DNA from: Clostridia bacterium | Lineage (GTDB): Bacteria; Bacillota; Clostridia; Christensenellales; Maliibacteriaceae | DNA: 44,800 nucleotides | Assembly: GCA_017431145.1 (NCBI GenBank) | Contig: JAFRLQ010000133.1 | Location: 1-44,800 of the forward strand | Direction of reading: 5' to 3' | In this document: piece after piece, positions 1 to 6,500 of the stretch | Layout: each line of letters starts with the position of its first letter | Position numbering within the stretch: the stretch's first letter is position 1 | Made by a program: the position numbers and the translations under genes | The notes under the pieces: generated by a model | The model's input: only the letters and a program-made list of their open reading frames with translations | Told to the model about the DNA's origin: nothing | Database searches by the model: none

Positions 1-138
1 ATGATCCAAATTGACCTTGTTTTCGGTTCAAAATCCTGAAGTCGGGATTTAAGGCAGATCAGTTGCGGCCCTAATTCGGAATTCATCTCGCCGCTTATTC
101 ACAAATTGAAGCGGGAGTATTCTTCCTGGACCTTAGAT

Positions 139-200
139 AAAAAAACCGGATCAGGACAGTCTGCGGCAGCGCAGGGATCCTGATCCGGTTTCTTTTTTCA
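139..200. terminator. Bidirectional intrinsic terminator
   Basis: A perfect 14-bp inverted repeat (arms 143-156 and 178-191, loop of 21 nt) is flanked by A-rich sequence on the left and a T-rich run on the right. On the minus strand the hairpin is followed by seven T residues, so it ends the acidic-tailed membrane protein gene that stops at 205. On the plus strand it is followed by a TC-interrupted T run and could also end whatever lies to the left of the window. Positions 1-138 hold no gene that I can support. Confidence 0.85.
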
Positions 201-204
201 GTGA

Positions 205-1950
205 TTACAGGAGGGGAAGATCGTTCATGAAATCTCCGTCATCGTAGGATGCGTCGGCTTCCAGCGCGGACAGACTGTGTGCCTTTCCGTACAGGGGGCC
301 GGGCTGCATGTAAAAATCATCAGGAAGAGGGGCTTCCTGCTCGGCAGCGGGAACGCTTTCTTCCGCGACAGTGTCAGAAACAGGCGGCGCGTCTTCAACG
401 ACCGGCTCTGCTGAGGTTTCCGGGGCAGGTCCTTCAGGTGCTTCTTCTGCAGACGCTGTATCATCCGGCACGTTGTTTTCCGCCGGAACAGCATCTTCTT
501 CCGGACTATCAGGAAGGAAGAATTCCTCATCGGTCCGTTCTTCCGTATCTGCAGTTTCTTCGGGGATATCCGGAGAAGAAACATCTTCCGGTTCTTCAGC
601 CGTGTCCTCGGGTTCTACAGATGCGGATTCATCATCGGGAGAGGATTTATCGGAAGGTTCGGCGTCTTTTGCGGATACAGGTTCCTCTTCGGGGCTGCTG
701 ATGACTGCTTCTTCGGAAACGGCAGGCGTTTCTTCAGAAACAGTGATCTCTTCCGGCTCAGCCGATTCAGCGGTCGCTTCTTCGGATACCGGTTCGCTTT
801 CGGGCTTTACGGTTTCTTCAGACACTGGCTCCTGCGCAGGCTCAGACACGGCAGGAGTTTTCCCTGAAACAGGCTCCGGAACATCGGCGGCGGGTTCCGG
901 TTCGGGATTTTTCTCCTGAACGGCAGCCTCGACCTGTTCCGGTTCGACTCTGGGCAGATCCGCAACAGAGGGAACGGCCGGACCTGCCGGTTTTGAAAGA
1001 AAAGCAGGAACGGAAGGTTCGGCGTCGCCGTACTGATAGTCGCCTTCATCCGGGGAAAGTTTATAGACCGGAAGAGCGGCGGGATGATCGGCTTCTGTGA
1101 AAGACTCCTCCGCAGCGGGAGCCGAGGCAAAATGTCTGATCGAAAGCACGACAAACGGGATCGACAGAACAAGATAGGAAAAAGCCACGATCGCCAGGAA
1201 TCCGGTAACAGAATCTGAAGGTCTGCGAATCAGCGCGTAGTCGGGATAGATCCGCGCGATGGCGTCAAGAAAGTCTACGCGGACAGCAAAGATGAACGCG
1301 ACCGCGGCAGCAATGATCAGCGTGAGCGCGATCGGCATGGAGTGTTCGGCAAACCCTCTGCAGAAAAGGAACAGAACAGCAAGGAACACAAGAGATATAA
1401 ACGCCGAGATAATGAAAACACGCCCTGTCAGAATCGACGCAGCGGCATCCAGGTGCCGGATCAGATAGGGCGTCAGAACGCCTTTGAATGACGGGAACAG
1501 GTTTTGCATCGGATTCATGAGCGCCTTTTCGTGTTCTTCGATGACGTCTTCGAAATCCGGATTGGAGCTCAGATTGTTCGCCGCGACGGCGGCGTCATTT
1601 TCCAAAGTCGCATACAGCAATTCGTGAGAGATCGCGCGGGTTTCGTCGTCGCTCAGGCCGCTCCAGTCCTCCCCGTCGCTGTACCGCCAATCCAGAAGCG
1701 CATACGTGTAACGGGTCTGGGCTTCTTTGAACGCAGGGATGTTTTCAAGTGATTCCACAAGAGCGGGATCTTCTCCGGAAAGGGTTTCGGAAAAAACGAG
1801 TCGTACAGTTGCCTCTGTTTTCATGTCCTCGATGCGCTGACCCTTGAAAAACAGCGCTGCGGAAACGGCTGTGACAGACAGAGAAACGACCAGCAGTATC
1901 GCGGCGATCACGATACAGATCCAGCGGAACAAACCCGGTTGCTTTTTCAT
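205..1950 (-). CDS. Four-TM membrane protein with long acidic Pro/Glu-rich tail
   Basis: The product is about 581 residues. One transmembrane helix lies near residues 8-34. It is followed by an extracytoplasmic region of about 140 residues and then three further hydrophobic helices between about residues 165 and 285. The remaining C-terminal half is low-complexity sequence rich in Glu, Pro, Ser and Ala, and probably disordered. The 1+3 helix layout resembles the TIGR01906/DUF1461 integral membrane family, but I do not see enough conserved residues to assign it. I chose the ATG at 1950 over the TTG at 1977 because a GGAG lies 11 nt upstream of it and the mature-looking N-terminus (MKKQPG, then hydrophobic) begins there. 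It is transcribed alone, divergent from the ECF sigma gene, and ends at a strong terminator. Function unknown. The tail composition resembles that of the giant acidic protein at 3587-9025. Confidence 0.8.
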   Translation of the reverse strand: MKKQPGLFRWICIVIAAILLVVSLSVTAVSAALFFKGQRIEDMKTEATVRLVFSETLSGEDPALVESLENIPAFKEAQTRYTYALLDWRYSDGEDWSGLSDDETRAISHELLYATLENDAAVAANNLSSNPDFEDVIEEHEKALMNPMQNLFPSFKGVLTPYLIRHLDAAASILTGRVFIISAFISLVFLAVLFLFCRGFAEHSMPIALTLIIAAAVAFIFAVRVDFLDAIARIYPDYALIRRPSDSVTGFLAIVAFSYLVLSIPFVVLSIRHFASAPAAEESFTEADHPAALPVYKLSPDEGDYQYGDAEPSVPAFLSKPAGPAVPSVADLPRVEPEQVEAAVQEKNPEPEPAADVPEPVSGKTPAVSEPAQEPVSEETVKPESEPVSEEATAESAEPEEITVSEETPAVSEEAVISSPEEEPVSAKDAEPSDKSSPDDESASVEPEDTAEEPEDVSSPDIPEETADTEERTDEEFFLPDSPEEDAVPAENNVPDDTASAEEAPEGPAPETSAEPVVEDAPPVSDTVAEESVPAAEQEAPLPDDFYMQPGPLYGKAHSLSALEADASYDDGDFMNDLPLL

Positions 1951-1991
1951 GGCGTGACATGCTCCAGTTTTCAACAAAGAATTGTGAGTTT

Positions 1992-2020
1992 AGTATAATT
2001 AAAAGAAAGAAGAGGGGCAA
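1992..2020 (-). promoter_or_regulatory. Sigma-A type promoter for the acidic-tailed membrane protein
   Basis: On the minus strand TTGCCC (plus 2015-2020) is separated by 17 bp from TATACT (plus 1992-1997). The predicted transcript would start near 1985, about 35 nt before the ATG at 1950. Confidence 0.6.
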
Positions 2021-2023
2021 GCG

Positions 2024-2053
2024 TTTGACGGAAGCATTTGTTGTTGTTACACT
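2024..2053 (+). promoter_or_regulatory. Possible promoter for the ECF sigma operon
   Basis: TTGACG at 2024-2029 and TACACT at 2048-2053 are spaced by 18 bp. The -10 match is only 4 of 6. An autoregulated ECF-type promoter elsewhere in 2000-2120 cannot be excluded from sequence alone. Confidence 0.4.
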
Positions 2054-2124
2054 GAAAATCGGTTTCAATCATGTAATGATTTTGCGGTTTGCGCAGTAAT
2101 AATAGACGGAACAAGGAGGGCTCC

Positions 2125-2619
2125 ATGCAGGATATACTACAGTCTGCCGGACTGAACGCAGATGCGGTGCTGGCGAGAAACGCGGACACGGTCTACCGGC
2201 TCGCCTATTCGCGGACGCACAAACGTCAGGACGCGGAGGATATATTTCAGGAAGTGTTCCTGAGATATGTGCGAAACGCGCCGAAATTCGAGACACTGGA
2301 GCATGAGCGCGCCTGGATGATCCATGTGACGCTGAACTGCATTCGCAGCTACTATACAAGCGCGGAACAGCGGCACGCCGTCAGTGTGGAGACCTTTCCC
2401 ACACAGCAGAGCACCTATCGTTCCGATGATGATTTTGAGCTTCTGCTTCTTTCCCTGCCTGAGGATTACAGGCTGGAGATGCATCTGTTCTACGGAGAGC
2501 AGATGAGCATCCGGCAGATCGCGCAGGAGACGGGCAGAACCGAAAACGCAGTCAGGGTACGGCTGAACAGAGCAAGAAATATGCTGAAAGCAAGCATGAA
2601 GGGAGATGATTTCCAATGA
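2125..2619 (+). CDS. ECF-type RNA polymerase sigma factor
   Basis: A 164-residue sigma-70 family protein of ECF size, lacking regions 1 and 3. Region 2 is recognisable in the first 80 residues, with the typical DAEDIFQEVFLRY segment followed by an AWM helix. Region 4 is a helix-turn-helix near residues 110-155: LP...YGEQMSIRQIA followed by a VRVRLNRARNML recognition helix. It directs RNA polymerase to a small regulon in response to a signal passed by an anti-sigma factor. The ATG at 2125 was chosen over the upstream TTG because AAGGAGG lies 5 nt before it. Its TGA overlaps the ATG of the next gene (ATGA at 2616-2619), which indicates translational coupling to the membrane partner. The regulon and signal are unknown. 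Confidence 0.9.
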   Translation: MQDILQSAGLNADAVLARNADTVYRLAYSRTHKRQDAEDIFQEVFLRYVRNAPKFETLEHERAWMIHVTLNCIRSYYTSAEQRHAVSVETFPTQQSTYRSDDDFELLLLSLPEDYRLEMHLFYGEQMSIRQIAQETGRTENAVRVRLNRARNMLKASMKGDDFQ

Positions 2620-3383
2620 CATTCGAAGAGAAATACCGTGAATACATGGAAACCGTCCGCCCGGATCCGGCACTGCTTGAAAAGACGAGAGCCCTCATGG
2701 CAGCGGAACTGAACAAAAAAATGCCCCGGCAGGAAGCAGAGCCCGAAATGCAGCCGGCAGTGCAGAAACCGGCTGAAAAGCAGCCTGCGGAAAGGAAAGA
2801 GACGAAACTGCGCGCCGTGGAGGGAAAGAAGACGAAACCCGCGCCGCGAAGGTCGAAAAAGAATCAGAGCAGATGGTGGGGATATGCCGGCGTCGCGATC
2901 GCGGCGAGTCTTCTGACTGCTGTCGTGCTGACCGGAGCGAACCGGTTCCTCCAGAGAAAGGGAGAGGCCAAAAATGCCGTGGTGACCGGCGGCGGAATGC
3001 TGATGTCTTCGGCTGCCGAAGCCGAATTCGACGAGACGGCGCAGGCGGATATGGCGGAGACAAACGAGCTGGAATACGCCGACATCCAGATCTATTACGT
3101 GGAAGACGGAAAGATCGTCGGAGAGTCGCAGTATATGGAGTGCTCTGTCGACAAGATCGTCGATGTCTGGGCGATGAAGAACGACATCCATGATCTTGCC
3201 GTGAACGCGGTGGAATTCCAGGACGAGGGCAACGCGATCGGAATCCACGTGGACGTATCCGCGACCATCGTCGATCAGTTGGATGAGAAAGGCCTGAAGA
3301 TTCAGGCGCTGACGAGAACTTTGTCCGAATATCTGAACGCTGACAGCGTTTCGATCACGGCGGAAGGTGTTCTGCTCGGATAA
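2616..3383 (+). CDS. Putative membrane-anchored anti-sigma factor
   Basis: A 255-residue single-pass membrane protein. Residues 1-86 are a charged, Lys/Glu/Pro-rich cytoplasmic region, residues 87-107 form one transmembrane helix, and residues 108-255 are exported. The exported part carries an alpha/beta-looking domain (about 150-255) that loosely recalls GerMN-type folds. The assignment as anti-sigma factor rests mainly on context: start codon overlap with the ECF sigma gene, one transmembrane segment and N-in topology. I see no zinc-binding HxxxCxxC motif of the ZAS class, so the sigma-binding part, if present, is of another type. Transcription probably ends at the hairpin at 3397-3435. Confidence 0.65.
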   Translation: MTFEEKYREYMETVRPDPALLEKTRALMAAELNKKMPRQEAEPEMQPAVQKPAEKQPAERKETKLRAVEGKKTKPAPRRSKKNQSRWWGYAGVAIAASLLTAVVLTGANRFLQRKGEAKNAVVTGGGMLMSSAAEAEFDETAQADMAETNELEYADIQIYYVEDGKIVGESQYMECSVDKIVDVWAMKNDIHDLAVNAVEFQDEGNAIGIHVDVSATIVDQLDEKGLKIQALTRTLSEYLNADSVSITAEGVLLG

Positions 3384-3396
3384 CGGAAGACAGCGT

Positions 3397-3435
3397 GAGC
3401 TCTGTCTGCAGCGATGCGGACGGAGCTCTTTTTTT
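3397..3435 (+). terminator. Intrinsic terminator after the sigma/anti-sigma pair
   Basis: A 10-bp stem (3397-3406 with 3419-3428, one G-U pair) with a 12-nt loop is followed directly by seven T residues at 3429-3435. Confidence 0.85.
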
Positions 3436-3503
3436 GCCCGAAAAGCGGGAAAGATGCGGACGGAGACAACAAGGACGGAAAACTACCATTTACAAAGGAA
3501 CTT

Positions 3504-3512
3504 TGGTATAAT
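3504..3512 (+). promoter_or_regulatory. Extended -10 promoter for the giant acidic protein
   Basis: TGGTATAAT at 3504-3512 is a perfect -10 hexamer with the extended TGn element. No good -35 lies 16-18 bp upstream, as is common for extended -10 promoters. The predicted start near 3519 gives a leader of about 68 nt before the ATG at 3587. Confidence 0.65.
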
Positions 3513-3586
3513 TAAACAGGTTATTGCTATTTTTCTACTTTAATATAAATCGCAGACGCGAAAACAAACACTGGAGTGAAAAACAG

Positions 3587-6500
3587 ATGCAGAAAAACAT
3601 AGTTGTCGAGCGGTCGGACAAACAGTTCATTATTCAGTCTGTTGCGGTCGGCGGAGAGAACACCGGTATCGATATCGGCTTTGTCAGGACGATCAACAGA
3701 AACCTGATGCGCTCCTATCAGCTTTATATGTTTGCGCTTGCCCGCGGGGTCACCCTCGTGTCGACGCTGCAGGAAGCGGACCATGTCGTCAGGCTCGGTG
3801 ATGATCCACAGGGCCAGGAACAGTATGCTCTGTTTTACGATCTGGAGCCGGAGCTTTACGCGAGAACCGCCGCGGATGCGCTGGATGCAGGGTCTGAGAT
3901 CGAGTACTACAACGGGTATGAACTGGAGCCGTTCATCGCATGTGCGGTTGACAGTTTTGAGGAGCTTGCAGAGAACCTGAAGAATGTGAACTGCCACACG
4001 CAGAGAGAGTTCTCGTCTGCCATGAAAACGCACAGCCGCGCGATCGTCACCCTTGAGTCCGAAACGAGAATGACCGTGGATGCGGCCAATCCGTCGGATC
4101 TGGAGATGATGATGGACTTCACGGATGATTACGTGCTGGACGACGGAAAGCCCAGGCAGGAACAGGATCTTCCGGCGGCGGAACTTGCGGATGATGACAA
4201 ACTGTATCACTCCTTTGATCTGGAGTTTGATGAAGAACTGAAAGACCCCTTCGTCGAGGCGGAGGAACCCGACAGCGCCGAGATACTCCCGTTTGACGGA
4301 CAGCATGTCGGCGAGCAGAAAAAAGAACAGCAGATCGAGAAGATCGCCGCTTCCATTGCGGAGGAAATGGAGCTTGCGGCTTCCGCGGAAGAGATCGAGC
4401 AGGATATCGTGAACGATATCGCGGCCGAAGAGGCAGAGGATCTCGGAGAGGCGTACGAAGTGCCCGAAGAGTACAGACCCAAAGAGTCTCCGTACTGGGT
4501 AGGGATCGATCCGAAGGAATACGAAGAAGAACAGCGGGCACAGGAAGAAGAGCCCGCGGAGGAGATCCTGGCGGATGAGTACATTTTTGACGCGGACGAT
4601 CAGGTCAGCATCGAGATCGTCGAGGAGCCTGAACCGCGGAAACAGGAACCCGTAAGAGAAACGAGCGGACTTGTCCTGCCGACGAATGTCAAAGGCCTTT
4701 CGGATGAAAGACCGGCAGTCAGGATCGAGGAGCCTGAGGAATTTGCGGAGCAGGTAAGAGTGGAGAAGGAACCGCCGAGAGTTGTGGCGTACCGTTTCGA
4801 TTATTTTGCAGACCACAGAGACCGTCCGGGAAAGAAAAAAGATCAGAAGAAAACAGAAAGAGACAGACTGACTGTTCCGTCTACCGTTCAGGTGATGGAA
4901 GAGCCTGTTTCTGCGCCTGAAGAGAAAGAACCGGAGCCGGCGCCCGCGATACAGGAGGAGTCGGAAGAACAGGTGATCGCCGTGACGGAAGAAACGGTTG
5001 TTGAAACTGTCGCAGAAGAAGCGGTCACACAGCCGGACGTTTCCGAACCGAATATCGTGCCGGAGGAGCCTGCCGAAAAAGAGGCGGAAGAAGAGCCTGC
5101 GGAAACGGTGTCGGAACCGGCGGAAGAAGAGCAGCCGGAAGAAATCGCAGAACCAGAAGAGGAGATCATCGAGATCGAGATTGCCGAAGAGGAAGAGGCT
5201 CCCGCCGAACCGGACGAGGATGCGATCGTGATACCGGTGTCCGAGATCCAGATCATCGAGGAAGACGAAGAGACAGAAGCTGAAGCGGAAGAAACCGGGG
5301 CAGCGGCGAAACCTGCAGCGGAAGAAACGCCTGAAAAGGCTGAGGAAACTGCGGAAGAAACAAAGCCGGAGGAAGAGGCTGAAGAGGAAACTTCTTCTGC
5401 GGAACCGGAAAAGGAAGAGGAAACGGCAGCCGAGGCGCCCGCCGTAGATGCAAAGCAGGAAAAGAAGGAAGAGGAAGCGGAGGAAACTGCGGAAAAAGAG
5501 CAGAAGGAACTGGAGCTTCCGATCATGGTAGATAAAACGGCACACAGAAGAAAGCCGGAAAAGAAGAAGGAAGAGAAGCAGGAGGATCCCGAAGGACCCA
5601 AGCAGCTGGACATGTTCGCGCAGGTAGATGCACTGACAGGACAGCAGATCCGTGAGAAAAAGGAAGCGGAGCGGAAAACGCGTACGCGCAAGCACAAAAA
5701 CCTGAAACTCTGGTCCGCGATCGTGCAGCTTGGAGAGGAGGAACCCTCCGAAGAAGAAACAGAAGAAAAGAAAGCGGTACCGGAAGAGGAAGTCAGACCG
5801 GAAGGGGCAAAGACGGAAGCCGCAGCGGAAAAGACGGAAACCGAACAGGCAGAAGCCGTATCCGCGGAAGAAACCGTTCCCGAGACCGCGGAAGAAGCCG
5901 GGCCTGAAGAAGAGGCTGCAGAGGAAACGCCTGTTTCTGAGGCAGAGGCCGAACCCGTGCCGGAGATCCAGGTCCCCCTTTATTTCTCGTCCGAAGCACC
6001 TGACGAGGCGCTGGAAGAGGAGCTGGACCTGTTTGAGAACGCTCTTCAGGAAGACGAGAGCCTTCCCGCGATCTCTCCGATCCCGGAAGGCGTCCGCGCC
6101 GAGCTGGAGCAGGTGATCGAAGAGGAAAAGGACGCAATCTGGCGTGCGACCAGAAAAGGCCACGCGGAAATCACGGAAGACGGGATCGAGCTGTTCTTCC
6201 CCGAGGATGAGAATGATGTGCTTGCGCATCTTGACCAGACAGAGGAAGAGCAGGAAGAAGTTTCCGCCGAGGAAGAATTGCTGACGGAAGACGATATCGA
6301 AATCGAGATCGTGGAAGATACCGAGTCCGGAGAAGAACCGGCTACGGAAGAGGAAACGTACGCTGAGGAATCCGAACCTGTGCCGGAGGAGGAACAGGCA
6401 GAGCCTGAAGAAGCGGAAGAAGCGAATCCGATCGATGAGTATGTTCCGCTTGTGAAAGTCGTAGATTACGCAGACGGAAATCTGGAGATCGTGATCCCCG

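Noticed and set aside
1-39. A short frame starting ATG at position 1 and ending TGA at 37-39
   Set aside because: Twelve codons at the window edge cannot be shown to be a gene or the end of one; the region 1-138 has no other support.
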